This document shows positions 19,972 to 29,116 of a DNA stretch of 64,000 nt, in pieces. Position 1 is the first letter of the stretch, and every line of letters begins with the position of its first letter. Below the pieces are notes generated by a model. That model had not been told where the DNA came from. It did no database searches and saw only the letters and a program-made list of their open reading frames with translations. Source of the DNA: Bradyrhizobium sp. NFR13 (GTDB lineage Bacteria; Pseudomonadota; Alphaproteobacteria; Rhizobiales; Xanthobacteraceae). A program made the position numbers and the translations under genes. The stretch is from NCBI RefSeq assembly GCF_900114605.1, contig NZ_FOTP01000002.1, positions 62,001-126,000 on the forward strand. The letters run 5' to 3'.

Positions 19972-21291
19972 ATGCGATTGTCGCGTTATTTTCTGCCCAT
20001 TCTCAAGGAAACGCCGAAGGAAGCGGAGATCGTCTCGCACCGCCTGATGCTGCGCGCGGGCATGATCCGGCAGGAGGCCGCTGGCATCTATGCCTGGCTG
20101 CCGCTGGGGCTGCGGGTGCTGAAGAAGATCGAGCAGATCGTCCGCGAGGAGCAGAACCGGGCAGGGGCGATCGAGCTCCTGATGCCGACGCTGCAGCTGG
20201 CCGATCTCTGGCGCGAAAGTGGGCGCTACGACGCCTATGGTCCGGAGATGCTGCGCATCGTGGACCGCCACAAGCGGGAGCTTCTCTACGGGCCGACCAA
20301 CGAGGAAATGATCACCGAAATCTTCCGCGGCTACGTGAAGTCCTACAAGAGCCTGCCGCTGAACCTGTATCACATCCAGTGGAAATTCCGTGACGAGCAG
20401 CGTCCGCGCTTCGGCGTGATGCGCGGCCGCGAATTCCTGATGAAGGATGGCTATTCGTTCGACATCGACGAAGCCGCGGCGAAACATTCCTACAATCAGA
20501 TGTTCGTCGCGTACTTGCGCACCTTCGCCCGCATGGGCCTGAAGGCGATCCCGATGCGCGCCGAGACCGGACCGATCGGCGGCGATCACTCCCACGAATT
20601 CATCGTGCTCGCCGAGACCGGCGAGTCCGGCGTGTTCTGCGACAAGAACGTGCTCGATCTGCCGATCCCGCCGGCCGATGTCGATTATAGCGGTGATCTC
20701 ACGGACATCATCGATCAGTGGACCTCGATCTATGCGGCGACCGAAGACGTCCACGACGCCGCGCGTTTCGAGCGCGAAGTGCCGGCCGAGCGGCGGCTCA
20801 ACACCCGCGGCATCGAAGTCGGCCAGATCTTCTATTTCGGCACCAAATATTCCGACGCGATGAAGGCCACGGTCGCCGGTGCCGATGGCGCCGAGACGCC
20901 GATCCACGGTGGCTCCTATGGCGTCGGCGTGTCGCGTCTCCTGGGCGCGATCATCGAAGCCTGCCACGACGAGAACGGCATCAAGTGGCCCGAGGAAGTG
21001 GCGCCGTTCCGCGCCGTCATCCTCAATCTCAAGCAGGGTTCGGCCGATACGGATGCGGCCTGCGAGGCGCTCTACAAGGAGCTCTCGGCCAAGGGCGTCG
21101 ATGTGCTCTATGACGACACCGACCAGCGCGCCGGCGGCAAGTTCGCCACCGCCGACCTGATCGGTGTGCCCTGGCAGATTCTCGTCGGCCCGAAGGGGCT
21201 GGCCGAAGGCAAGGTCGAGCTGAAGCGGCGCGATGACGGTTCGCGTGAGAATATCAGTCCCGCCGATGTCGTCGCAAAGCTGACGTCCTGA
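19972..21291 (+). CDS. proS: Proline--tRNA ligase (short type)
   Basis: This class II aminoacyl-tRNA synthetase charges tRNA-Pro. From the ATG at 19972 ([20 protein letters not shown]) it has 439 residues. That is the alphaproteobacterial short form, which lacks the roughly 180-residue editing domain found in E. coli ProS. Motif 2 is [19 protein letters not shown]; motif 3 is [15 protein letters not shown]; the anticodon-binding domain shows [20 protein letters not shown]. It is followed by the lol genes at 76 bases. Confidence 0.95.
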   Translation: MRLSRYFLPILKETPKEAEIVSHRLMLRAGMIRQEAAGIYAWLPLGLRVLKKIEQIVREEQNRAGAIELLMPTLQLADLWRESGRYDAYGPEMLRIVDRHKRELLYGPTNEEMITEIFRGYVKSYKSLPLNLYHIQWKFRDEQRPRFGVMRGREFLMKDGYSFDIDEAAAKHSYNQMFVAYLRTFARMGLKAIPMRAETGPIGGDHSHEFIVLAETGESGVFCDKNVLDLPIPPADVDYSGDLTDIIDQWTSIYAATEDVHDAARFEREVPAERRLNTRGIEVGQIFYFGTKYSDAMKATVAGADGAETPIHGGSYGVGVSRLLGAIIEACHDENGIKWPEEVAPFRAVILNLKQGSADTDAACEALYKELSAKGVDVLYDDTDQRAGGKFATADLIGVPWQILVGPKGLAEGKVELKRRDDGSRENISPADVVAKLTS

Positions 21292-21367
21292 CGACTTATC
21301 CACTGTGTGGTCGCCGCGTCGCTCACGATGCGGCTAGAATAAGCCCGATTCGTATGGGAGTCGGGCG

Positions 21368-22648
21368 ATGGATGATGCCATGAGCGAGCCAGTTCGAACC
21401 CCACCTTTCGCCGCCTTCGAATGGCTGCTGTCCGGACGCTATCTCCGTGCGCGCCGTAAAGAGGGATTCATCTCCGTCATTGCCGGCTTCTCGTTCCTCG
21501 GCATCATGCTCGGCGTTGCCACGCTGATCATCGTGATGGCCGTGATGAACGGCTTCCGCAAGGAGCTGCTCGACAAGATCCTGGGTCTCAACGGGCATCT
21601 CCTGGTGCAGCCGCTGGAAAGTCCCCTGACCGACTGGAAGGACGTCGCTGATCGCATCAGCGGCGTGAATGGCATTCGTCTCGCGGCGCCGGTCGTGGAT
21701 GGCCAGGGACTAGGATCATCCGCGTTCGGTGCTGCCGGCATCTTTATCCGCGGTATCCGCGCCGGCGACCTCAATAACCTCACGTCGATCGCCAAGAACA
21801 TCAAGCAGGGCACGCTCGAAGGCTTCGATGACGGGCAGGGTGTCGCGATCGGTCGGCGGCTGGCAGATCAGCTCTCGATCCATGCCGGCGACATGATCAC
21901 GTTGATCTCGCCGAAGGGGGCGGTGACCCCGATGGGCACGACGCCGCGCATCAAGCCCTACAAGGTTGCTGCCGTCTTCGAGATCGGCATGTCGGAATAT
22001 GACTCCACCTTCGTCTTCATGCCGTTGGCCGAGGCGCAGACTTACTTCAATCGCCCTTCTGACGTGACCTCCATTGAGGTCTACACCAACAATCCCGACC
22101 GGATCGACGAGTATCGCAAGCTCGTCACCGAGGCGGCCGGGCGGCCGATCTTCATCGTCGATTGGCGGCAGCGCAACTCGACCTTCTTCAATGCGCTGCA
22201 GGTCGAGCGCAACGTCATGTTCCTGATCCTGACTCTGATCGTGCTGGTGGCCGCGCTGAACATCGTCTCCGGCCTGATCATGCTGGTGAAGGACAAGGGC
22301 AGCGACATCGCCATCCTGCGCACAATGGGCGCCTCTCAAGGCTCGATCATGCGGGTGTTCCTGATCACAGGTGCCGCGATCGGCGTGGTCGGCACGCTGG
22401 TTGGCTTCTTTGTTGGGCTGCTGGTCTGCTTCAACATCGAGACGATCCGGCAATTCATCTCGTGGATGACATCCACAGAGCTGTTCTCGCCGGAGCTGTA
22501 TTTCCTGTCCAAGCTGCCGGCCGAGGTCGACATCGGCGAAACCAGCGCGGTGGTCATCATGGCGCTGACGCTGTCGTTCCTGGCGACCCTCTACCCGTCG
22601 TGGCGCGCCGCGCGCCTCGATCCCGTCGATGCGCTAAGATACGAGTGA
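21368..22648 (+). CDS. lolC: Lipoprotein-releasing ABC transporter permease (LolC/LolE)
   Basis: This permease extracts outer-membrane lipoproteins from the inner membrane. The 426-residue protein has the MacB/FtsX layout: a helix near residues 36-60, a large periplasmic domain, then three C-terminal helices with a final LATLYPSWRAARLDPVDALRYE, the typical LolC/E end. Only one permease gene is present, as in many alphaproteobacteria, where a single LolF-like protein replaces LolC plus LolE. A GGGAG stretch precedes the ATG. It is immediately followed by lolD, translationally coupled. Confidence 0.92.
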   Translation: MDDAMSEPVRTPPFAAFEWLLSGRYLRARRKEGFISVIAGFSFLGIMLGVATLIIVMAVMNGFRKELLDKILGLNGHLLVQPLESPLTDWKDVADRISGVNGIRLAAPVVDGQGLGSSAFGAAGIFIRGIRAGDLNNLTSIAKNIKQGTLEGFDDGQGVAIGRRLADQLSIHAGDMITLISPKGAVTPMGTTPRIKPYKVAAVFEIGMSEYDSTFVFMPLAEAQTYFNRPSDVTSIEVYTNNPDRIDEYRKLVTEAAGRPIFIVDWRQRNSTFFNALQVERNVMFLILTLIVLVAALNIVSGLIMLVKDKGSDIAILRTMGASQGSIMRVFLITGAAIGVVGTLVGFFVGLLVCFNIETIRQFISWMTSTELFSPELYFLSKLPAEVDIGETSAVVIMALTLSFLATLYPSWRAARLDPVDALRYE

Positions 22649-23356
22649 GTGACTGATATGGCGCAAGGGGCAGATGATGTACCGGTGGTCTATCTCCACG
22701 ACATCAAGCGGCAATACACCCAGGGCGAAAGCGTTCTGACCATTCTCGACAATGCCAAGCTGGCCTTGTGGGCGGGGCAGTCGGTCGCGCTGGTCGCGCC
22801 GTCGGGCTCGGGCAAGTCGACGCTGCTGCATATTGCGGGCCTGCTCGAGAGCCCGGATGACGGCGAGGTCTATGTCGGCGGTACCGCGACCTCGGGCCTG
22901 TCGGACACCGAGCGCACCCAGATCCGCCGCACCGATATCGGTTTCGTCTACCAGTCACATCGGCTGCTGCCGGAATTCACCGCGCTGGAAAACGTCATGC
23001 TGCCGCAGATGATCCGCGGCTTGAAGCGCTCCGAGACGGTCGCCCGCGCCAAGGAAATCCTGGCCTATCTGGGTCTGGGCGAACGCATCACGCATCGCCC
23101 GGCGGAGCTGTCGGGCGGCGAGCAGCAGCGCGTTGCGATTGCCCGCGCGGTGGCCAATGCACCGCGCGTGTTGTTTGCCGACGAGCCGACGGGAAATCTC
23201 GATCCGCATACCGCGGATCACGTCTTCAAGGCGCTGATGCAGCTAGTGAAGGCGACCAAGGTGGCGATGCTGATCGCGACCCACAATATGGAACTGGCCG
23301 GCCGCATGGACCGGCGGGTGTCGCTGGAAAACGGCAAGGTCGTCGAACTCGACTGA
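22649..23356 (+). CDS. lolD: Lipoprotein-releasing ABC transporter ATP-binding protein LolD
   Basis: This is the ATPase of the lipoprotein export system. It has 235 residues if the GTG directly after the permease stop is used, or 232 from the ATG at 22658. Walker A is [18 protein letters not shown], the signature is [19 protein letters not shown], and Walker B is [13 protein letters not shown], with the H-loop in [10 protein letters not shown]. All catalytic motifs are intact. Confidence 0.94.
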   Translation: MTDMAQGADDVPVVYLHDIKRQYTQGESVLTILDNAKLALWAGQSVALVAPSGSGKSTLLHIAGLLESPDDGEVYVGGTATSGLSDTERTQIRRTDIGFVYQSHRLLPEFTALENVMLPQMIRGLKRSETVARAKEILAYLGLGERITHRPAELSGGEQQRVAIARAVANAPRVLFADEPTGNLDPHTADHVFKALMQLVKATKVAMLIATHNMELAGRMDRRVSLENGKVVELD

Positions 23357-23383
23357 CCCCGCCACTCGTTTCATTTGAGAGAG

Positions 23384-23415
23384 AAAAAGCGAGGCGCCGC
23401 GAACGGCGCCGTCGC
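23384..23415 (-). terminator. Rho-independent terminator of the DUF3551 gene
   Basis: On the minus strand, directly after the stop codon, the stem GGCGCCG/CGGCGCC (around a TTCG loop), flanked by further GCGA/TCGC pairs, is followed by CTTTTTCTC. This fits a terminator for the minus-strand gene. A T-run is lacking in the plus direction. Confidence 0.75.
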
Positions 23416-23709
23416 TCAGTAATTGCGGTTACGCTTGCGTTTCACGCGCGGCTGCTGCGGCGCGACGCCCTGTGCATAGGCGTAGGCCGGATTGGCAAAG
23501 CAGGTCAGGCCGATGCCCGATGCCGTCGCGGCACACTGCGCATAGGTGCGGTAGCTGCAGTCATCGTCGTCATAGAGCGAGCGCATGCAGAACGGATAGC
23601 CTGATGGCGTGTAAAAGGAGAACGGGCCGGGATCGACGGGCTGGGCTGCGGCGGGCGTGACGGTAAGGGCGGCGCCGAGGGCGACCAGAGCAAGCAGTAC
23701 TGCGCGCAT
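23416..23709 (-). CDS. DUF3551 family secreted protein
   Basis: This 97-residue protein starts MRAVLLALVALGAALTVTPA with a cleavable signal peptide ending near AAAQP. The mature part carries the DUF3551 pattern: SGYPFCMRSLYDDDDCSYRT then YAQCAATASGIGLTCFANP, with four cysteines likely forming disulfides, and a basic C-terminus VKRKRNRNY. Such proteins are abundant and of unknown function in Bradyrhizobium relatives. The start at 23709 is chosen because an AGGAGA site lies five bases upstream on the minus strand; a longer upstream frame lacks a signal peptide at its start. Confidence 0.85.
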   Translation of the reverse strand: MRAVLLALVALGAALTVTPAAAQPVDPGPFSFYTPSGYPFCMRSLYDDDDCSYRTYAQCAATASGIGLTCFANPAYAYAQGVAPQQPRVKRKRNRNY

Positions 23710-23978
23710 CAAATTCTCCTGCCGACTCAGATGGCCGGCTGCATGTGATCTCTGCCCGGCACAAAGCCGGTCCAAGAGGTATTCGTCAACTCACAAAGCC
23801 GGATTCCGCTCCGCATCCGGCGTCGGAAAACATGCCGTAGGGCTCGTGCGGCACATGCGACGCAATACGGCGCAAGGTATCCCGGCGAGGGACGGAGTTG
23901 GCTGGCTGGATGCGGAGCGTGCCAGCTCGCCGTCTTAACCATTCGGAACATGAGGCCCGACGCGCCCGGATGGGCTGC
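23710..23978. other. Non-coding region upstream of the DUF3551 gene
   Basis: No convincing gene. It should contain the minus-strand promoter for the DUF3551 gene. A plus-strand frame of 93 codons crosses it, but it starts inside the DUF3551 gene, has no ribosome site and has arginine-rich shadow composition. Confidence 0.5.
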
Positions 23979-24021
23979 TTGACTCCAGGAACAAAATGAG
24001 AACAATGTTCTTCATATGTTC
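23979..24021 (+). promoter_or_regulatory. LexA-type SOS promoter with two overlapping-phase boxes
   Basis: Two matches to the alphaproteobacterial LexA box (GTTC-N7-GTTC) lie four bases... apart: GAACAAAATGAGAAC at 23989-24003 (the reverse-complement orientation) and GTTCTTCATATGTTC at 24007-24021, separated by three bases. They sit on a promoter-like pair: TTGACT at 23979-23984 and AACAAT at 24001-24006, spacing 16. The first box fills the spacer and the second covers the start region. The microprotein gene begins 21 bases downstream. Two exact boxes in this position are very unlikely by chance. Confidence 0.8.
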
Positions 24022-24042
24022 CAGAGAGTCACGGAGGCCACC

Positions 24043-24141
24043 ATGTTGAAGACCTTTGTTGAAGAAGCCGCTGCACTGGCATCGATCGTTCTCTTCGTCG
24101 GCATGATTGCGGTCTGGGCGCAACTGATCCCCCAGCTCTGA
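24043..24141 (+). CDS. SOS-controlled 32-residue membrane microprotein, SidA-like in type
   Basis: The frame encodes 32 residues, beginning MLKTFVEEAAALASIVLFVG and ending WAQLIPQL. A strong GGAGG site (24032-24036) lies six bases before the ATG. An amphipathic, acidic N-terminus is followed by one transmembrane helix of about 18 residues. The double LexA box immediately upstream predicts DNA-damage induction. In Caulobacter, the LexA-controlled SidA is a 29-residue inner-membrane protein that blocks division through FtsW/FtsN. Size, topology and control match that type, but I do not claim sequence homology. It precedes dnaE by about 280 bases. Confidence 0.72.
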   Translation: MLKTFVEEAAALASIVLFVGMIAVWAQLIPQL

Positions 24142-24202
24142 TCCTGCTCCCGGAGGTCGGCTGCAAAGCCGGCGCCGGAACACCAGGGGAGCGCTCTGCG
24201 AA

Positions 24203-24285
24203 GGATGCGGGGACGCTCCCGGGGAATGACAGGCATTCTCAGGGGAATGACGAGCATCCCCCGGGGAATGCGGGGACGCTTCCGC
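24203..24285. repeat. Four tandem 20-21 bp imperfect-hairpin units
   Basis: Four head-to-tail units start at 24203, 24223, 24244 and 24265, each beginning GGAATG or GGATG and each containing its own short inverted repeat (for example GGAATG...CATTC, or GGATG...CGCTCC). Units diverge mainly in the middle: two have GCGGGGACGCT, the other two GACAGGCATTC and GACGAGCATCC. The array lies between the microprotein and dnaE. The rest of 24142-24424 shows nothing else I can name. Confidence 0.6.
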
Positions 24286-24424
24286 ACCCGAGCGGGTTTC
24301 GCATGGACTTGACCGGGGGCAGGCATCACCATGGGACAGCGAGTCGGCCTGAACAGGCGACCGCGATCCCCAGTGTCGATGACTGCCCAGATCGGGCGCT
24401 GCAAAGTCCGGATTGCCCTACGCC

Positions 24425-27400
24425 ATGAGTCAGAAGCCAGCCGCCGCGTCGAATGCCGGATTTGTCCATCTGCACGTGCATTCGGCCTATTCGCTGCTGA
24501 AGGGCTCGATCAAGATCCAGAAACTGGCGGAACTGGCCAAGGCCGACCATCAGCCGGCCCTTGCGCTGACCGATAGCGACAACATGTTTGGCGCGCTGGA
24601 ATTCTCCGAGAAGTTGGTGGGCTATGGCATCCAGCCGATCACCGGCTGCGAGGTCGCGATCGATTTCGGCGACCAGGATCCCAATGCCCGTAACGCGCTG
24701 AACGCCGTGATGCCGCGCATCGTGCTGCTGGCTGCAAAGGAGCGCGGCTATCAGAGCCTGATGAAACTCAACTCGCGGGCGTTTCTGGAAACGCCGGTCA
24801 ATCACGCGCCCCACATCAAGCTGGAATGGCTGCTGGAGGAAACCGAAGATCTGATCGCGTTGAGCGGCGGTCCGGACGGTCCGATCAGTCAGGCGCTGCT
24901 TGCCGATCAATCCGCGCTTGCCGCTTTGCGTTGCGACCGGCTCGCGTCGCTGTTCGGCGATCGGCTCTATATCGAACTGCAGCGTCATAGCGCCGAGAAG
25001 GAGCGCCGTGCCGAAGCAGGGCTGATCGATCTGGCCTACGCCAAGGGTCTGCCGCTAGTGGCAACGAACGAGCCCTATTTTGCCGCCGCGGATGACTATG
25101 AGGCTCACGACGCGCTGCTATGCATCGCCGGTGGCAGGATCATTGCCGAAACCGACCGCGAGCAGCTCACCACCGATCATCGCTTCAAGACCCGCGCCGA
25201 AATGGCGGTTCTGTTTGCCGACATTCCCGAGGCATTGGCGTCCACCGTCGAAATCGCCGAGCGCTGCTCGTTCCGGCCAAAGACACGCAAGCCGATCCTG
25301 CCGCGCTTCACGGTCGGTGCCGGCAGTAACGCCGAAGGTGCGGCCCAGGAGGAAGCCGACGAGTTGCGTCGCCAAGCCGAGGAGGGGCTGCGCAAACGTC
25401 TCGAGATCCACGGCGTGTCGCAGGGCAAGAGCGAGGAGGAATACCACGCGCGGCTCGACTTCGAACTCAACGTCATCTCCCGCATGAACTATGCGGGTTA
25501 CTTCCTGATCGTGTCCGACTTCATCAAATGGGCGAAGGCGCAGGGCATTCCGGTAGGGCCGGGCCGCGGTTCGGGCGCGGGCTCGCTGGTCGCCTGGGTC
25601 CTGACCATCACCGACCTCGATCCCTTGCAGTTCAACCTTCTGTTCGAACGCTTCCTCAATCCGGAACGCGTCTCGATGCCCGACTTCGACATCGACTTCT
25701 GCCAGGATCGCCGCGGCGAGGTGATCTCCTATGTGCAGCAGCGTTACGGTCGCGATCAGGTCGCGCAGATCATCACCTTCGGTACGCTGCAGGCGCGCGG
25801 CGTGTTGCGCGACGTCGGCCGTGTGCTGCAGATGCCTTATGGCCAGGTCGACAAACTGACCAAGCTGGTGCCGCAAAATCCGGCTGCACCGGTGACACTC
25901 GCAGCCGCGATCGAGGGCGAGCCGAAACTCCAGGCGTTCCGCGACGAGGATCCGATCGTCGCCAAAGCCTTCGACATCGCGCAGCGTCTCGAGGGCTTGA
26001 CGCGCCACGCCTCGACCCACGCCGCAGGCATTGTGATTGGCGACCGGCCGCTGTCGCAGCTCGTGCCGATGTATCGCGATCCGAAATCGGACATGCCGGT
26101 CACCCAGTTCAACATGAAATGGGTCGAGCCTGCAGGTCTCGTGAAGTTCGACTTCCTCGGCCTGAAGACGTTGACGGTGCTCGACGTTGCCGTGAAGCTG
26201 CTCAAGCAGCGCAATATTGACGTCAATCTTGCGACCACGCCGATTACCGATGCGGCTAGCTACGAAATGCTGGCGCGCGGTGAAGTGGTCGGCGTGTTCC
26301 AGGTGGAAAGCCAGGGCATGCGGCGCGCGCTTGTGGACATGCGCCCCGACCGTTTCGAAGACATCATCGCGCTCGTCGCGTTGTATCGTCCGGGCCCGAT
26401 GGCGAACATCCCGACCTATTGCGCGCGCAAGCATGGCGATGAAGAGCCGGAATATCTGCATCCGATCATCGAGCCGATCCTGAAGGAAACCTTCGGCGTC
26501 ATCATCTATCAGGAACAGGTGATGCAGATCGCGCAGGTCATGGCCGGCTATTCGCTCGGTGACGCCGACCTGTTGCGCCGCGCGATGGGCAAGAAGATCC
26601 GCGCCGAAATGGAAAAGCAGCGCGAGATTTTCGTCGCGGGCTCCGTCAAGAACGGCGTGCCGAAGGGGCAGGCCGATACGATCTTCGATCTGCTCGCGAA
26701 GTTCGCCGACTACGGCTTCAACAAGAGCCACGCTGCGGCCTATGCGCTGGTGTCGTATCACACCGCCTTTATGAAGGCGCATTATCCGGTGGAGTTCATT
26801 GCGGCGTCGATGACGCTCGACATGGGCAATACCGACAAGCTGTCGGAATTCCGCGCCGAGGCGCAGCGGCTCGGTATCAAGGTCGAGGCGCCGAACATCA
26901 ATCGTTCGGGCGTCACCTTCGAGGTCAGCGACAACACGATCTATTATGCGCTGGCGGCGTTGAAAGGCGTCGGCGCCGGCGCCGTCGAGCAGATCGTCGC
27001 CGAGCGCAACAAGAACGGCCTGTTCACGTCGCTTGCCGACTTCGCATCGCGCGTGAGCCCACGCGCTGTCAACAAGCGCATCATCGAAACGCTCGCCGCG
27101 GCCGGCGCCTTCGATACGCTTGATCCGCATCGCGCCCGTGTCCATGCTGGCGCGGATAGCATTCTCGCTGCCTGCCAGCGTGCCAACGAGGCGGTGACCT
27201 CCGGACAGAACGACATGTTCGGCGGCGCCGTGGATGCGCCGACGGTGATGCTGCCGCAGATCGACAACTGGCTGGCGGCGGAGAAGCTGCGCAAGGAATA
27301 CGATGCCATCGGCTTCTTCCTGTCCGGCCATCCGCTCGATGATTATGCGACCGCGCTGAAGCGGCTGCGGGTGCAGAGCTGGGCCGAGTTCTGCCGCGCC

Positions 27401-27907
27401 GTCAAAACCGGCGCTACGGCGGGTAGGGTGGCCGCAACCGTCGTGTCGCGCATGGAGCGGCGCACCAAGACCGGCAACAAGATGGGCATCATGGGCCTCT
27501 CCGACCCGACCGGCCATTTCGAGGCGGTGCTGTTCTCGGAGGGTCTCGCCCAATACCGCGACGTGCTGGAACCGGGTACCGCGGTGCTGCTTCAACTTGG
27601 TGCCGAACTGCAGGGAGAGGACGTTCGGGCCCGGGTTCTCCACGCGGAACCTCTGGATGCCGCCGCTGCCAAGACCCAGAAGGGCCTCAGGGTGACCATG
27701 AAGGATACCAAGGCACTGGATTCGCTGGTAAAACGCCTCCAACCGCAGCCGAGCAATGTCGCCGGCGGAGGCGACGTCTCGCTGATCCTGCGGCTTGATC
27801 TGGAAACCGAGGTCGAGTTCAAGCTGGACGGCCGCTTTCAGGTCTCTCCACAGATCGCTGGCGCCATCAAGGCGGTTTCCGGGGTAGAAATGGTCGAAAC
27901 GCTCTGA
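24425..27907 (+). CDS. dnaE: DNA polymerase III alpha subunit
   Basis: This is the replicative polymerase catalytic subunit, 1160 residues from the ATG at 24425; a TTG at 24413 is an alternative start. The N-terminal PHP domain begins FVHLHVHSAYSLLKGSIKI. The palm catalytic aspartates lie in MPDFDIDFCQDRRG (about Asp420 and Asp422), with the GPGRGSGAGSLVAW loop nearby. The helix-hairpin-helix, OB-fold and C-terminal regions follow. Length and PHP type fit the replicative DnaE1, not the SOS polymerase ImuC/DnaE2, and there is no imuA/imuB alongside. The LexA boxes upstream appear to serve the microprotein. Confidence 0.96.
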   Translation: MSQKPAAASNAGFVHLHVHSAYSLLKGSIKIQKLAELAKADHQPALALTDSDNMFGALEFSEKLVGYGIQPITGCEVAIDFGDQDPNARNALNAVMPRIVLLAAKERGYQSLMKLNSRAFLETPVNHAPHIKLEWLLEETEDLIALSGGPDGPISQALLADQSALAALRCDRLASLFGDRLYIELQRHSAEKERRAEAGLIDLAYAKGLPLVATNEPYFAAADDYEAHDALLCIAGGRIIAETDREQLTTDHRFKTRAEMAVLFADIPEALASTVEIAERCSFRPKTRKPILPRFTVGAGSNAEGAAQEEADELRRQAEEGLRKRLEIHGVSQGKSEEEYHARLDFELNVISRMNYAGYFLIVSDFIKWAKAQGIPVGPGRGSGAGSLVAWVLTITDLDPLQFNLLFERFLNPERVSMPDFDIDFCQDRRGEVISYVQQRYGRDQVAQIITFGTLQARGVLRDVGRVLQMPYGQVDKLTKLVPQNPAAPVTLAAAIEGEPKLQAFRDEDPIVAKAFDIAQRLEGLTRHASTHAAGIVIGDRPLSQLVPMYRDPKSDMPVTQFNMKWVEPAGLVKFDFLGLKTLTVLDVAVKLLKQRNIDVNLATTPITDAASYEMLARGEVVGVFQVESQGMRRALVDMRPDRFEDIIALVALYRPGPMANIPTYCARKHGDEEPEYLHPIIEPILKETFGVIIYQEQVMQIAQVMAGYSLGDADLLRRAMGKKIRAEMEKQREIFVAGSVKNGVPKGQADTIFDLLAKFADYGFNKSHAAAYALVSYHTAFMKAHYPVEFIAASMTLDMGNTDKLSEFRAEAQRLGIKVEAPNINRSGVTFEVSDNTIYYALAALKGVGAGAVEQIVAERNKNGLFTSLADFASRVSPRAVNKRIIETLAAAGAFDTLDPHRARVHAGADSILAACQRANEAVTSGQNDMFGGAVDAPTVMLPQIDNWLAAEKLRKEYDAIGFFLSGHPLDDYATALKRLRVQSWAEFCRAVKTGATAGRVAATVVSRMERRTKTGNKMGIMGLSDPTGHFEAVLFSEGLAQYRDVLEPGTAVLLQLGAELQGEDVRARVLHAEPLDAAAAKTQKGLRVTMKDTKALDSLVKRLQPQPSNVAGGGDVSLILRLDLETEVEFKLDGRFQVSPQIAGAIKAVSGVEMVETL

Positions 27908-27951
27908 GCTGGCGACCCGCGCGGTAAACCGGTCGAAGCCGCCGGATTTCC

Positions 27952-27979
27952 TTGCTTATCCCGGGAATCCGGCTATAAG
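27952..27979 (+). promoter_or_regulatory. Probable housekeeping promoter of rpsB
   Basis: TTGCTT at 27952-27957 and TATAAG at 27974-27979 with 16 bases between them form a good sigma-70-type promoter, in the only sizeable gap upstream of rpsB. The predicted transcript would have a leader of roughly 120 bases. Confidence 0.6.
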
Positions 27980-27994
27980 CCGGCCCATCTCACA

Positions 27995-28108
27995 CGGAAG
28001 CATGGCTTAATCGCCGTCCGGTGGCATCCGGGCTGCACGGCAGAATCCTCTGCCCGAACGCTCATTTGCTCACACGCTTCCGGAGGAACCAACCGGAGAA
28101 TTGATACT
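27995..28108 (+). promoter_or_regulatory. rpsB: Structured rpsB leader, possible S2 autoregulatory element
   Basis: The leader can close with a long-range 7-bp pairing, CGGAAGC (27995-28001) with GCTTCCG (28076-28082), enclosing further GC hairpins (CCGTCCGG...CCGGGCTGCACGG). The 3' arm ends at the purine-rich CGGAGGAACC segment upstream of the start codon, so folding could affect ribosome access. Ribosomal protein S2 represses its own mRNA in other proteobacteria; its action here is inferred. Confidence 0.4.
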
Positions 28109-29101
28109 ATGGCACTACCCGAATTTTCTATGCGTCAACTGCTCGAAGCTGGCGTTCACTTTGGCCACCAGTCGCACCGTTGGAATCCGAAGATGGCGGA
28201 TTACATCTTCGGCGCACGCAACAACATCCACATCATCGATCTCGCGCAGACCGTGCCGTTGCTGCACAACGCGCTGAAGGCCGTGAGCGACACCGTCGCC
28301 AGGGGCGGCCGCATCCTGTTCGTCGGCACCAAGCGCCAGGCGCAGGACGTTGTTGCTGAAGCTGCGAAGCGCTCAGCGATGTACTTCGTCAATTCGCGCT
28401 GGCTCGGTGGCACGCTGACCAACTGGAAGACCATTTCCGGTTCGATCAAGCGTCTGCGTCACCTCGACGAAGTGCTGAATTCCGGCGACGCAAGCCAGTA
28501 CACCAAGAAGGAGCGTCTGACGCTGCAGCGTGAGCGCGACAAGCTCGATCGCTCGCTGGGCGGCATCAAGGACATGGGCGGTCTGCCCGACCTGATCTTC
28601 GTGATCGACACCAACAAGGAAGACATCGCGATCCAGGAAGCCCAGCGTCTGGGCATCCCGGTGGCGGCAATCGTCGACACCAATTCGGACCCGAAGGGCA
28701 TCACCTATGTGGTCCCGGGCAACGACGACGCCGGCCGTGCGCTGTCGCTGTATTGCGACCTGATCGCACGCGCTGTCATCGACGGCATCTCGCGCGCCCA
28801 GGGCGACTCGGGCTTCGACATCGGTGCATCGGCTGCTCCGGCGGCTGAAGCCATTCCGGCTCCGGAAGCTGGCTTCCAGGGCCTGGCCGGTCCGCGCGGC
28901 ACCGCCGACGATCTCAAGAAGCTCACCGGCGTGTCCGGTGCGATCGAGAAGAAGTTCAACGACCTCGGTATCTTCCACTACTGGCAGCTGGCCGAACTCG
29001 ATCACGATACTGCCCACAAGATCGGCGAAGAAGTCGGTCTTCCGGCCCGTGCCGATGGCTGGGTCGCTCAGGCCAAGGGTCTGACGGCGGAAGCCGAGTA
29101 A
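28109..29101 (+). CDS. rpsB: 30S ribosomal protein S2 with C-terminal helix-hairpin-helix-like extension
   Basis: This is a small ribosomal subunit protein, here 330 residues versus about 240 in E. coli. The S2 core covers roughly residues 1-235, with [20 protein letters not shown] and [18 protein letters not shown]. After an Ala/Pro-rich linker, residues about 265-330 form a compact unit: [20 protein letters not shown], then [14 protein letters not shown] and [20 protein letters not shown]. This resembles the helix-hairpin-helix domains seen at the ends of several alphaproteobacterial proteins. First gene of rpsB–tsf–pyrH–frr. Confidence 0.96.
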   Translation: MALPEFSMRQLLEAGVHFGHQSHRWNPKMADYIFGARNNIHIIDLAQTVPLLHNALKAVSDTVARGGRILFVGTKRQAQDVVAEAAKRSAMYFVNSRWLGGTLTNWKTISGSIKRLRHLDEVLNSGDASQYTKKERLTLQRERDKLDRSLGGIKDMGGLPDLIFVIDTNKEDIAIQEAQRLGIPVAAIVDTNSDPKGITYVVPGNDDAGRALSLYCDLIARAVIDGISRAQGDSGFDIGASAAPAAEAIPAPEAGFQGLAGPRGTADDLKKLTGVSGAIEKKFNDLGIFHYWQLAELDHDTAHKIGEEVGLPARADGWVAQAKGLTAEAE

Positions 29102-29116
29102 CGCGCAGGCGTGATC

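Noticed and set aside
23657-23938. Plus-strand 93-codon frame upstream of the SOS microprotein
   Set aside because: It begins inside the DUF3551 gene on the other strand, lacks a ribosome site and is arginine-rich without any motif.
25118-27742. Minus-strand open frame of 874 codons across dnaE
   Set aside because: It mirrors an unquestionable dnaE gene; long antisense frames are common in GC-rich DNA, and the translation has shadow composition (rich in Arg, His, Asp) with no motif.
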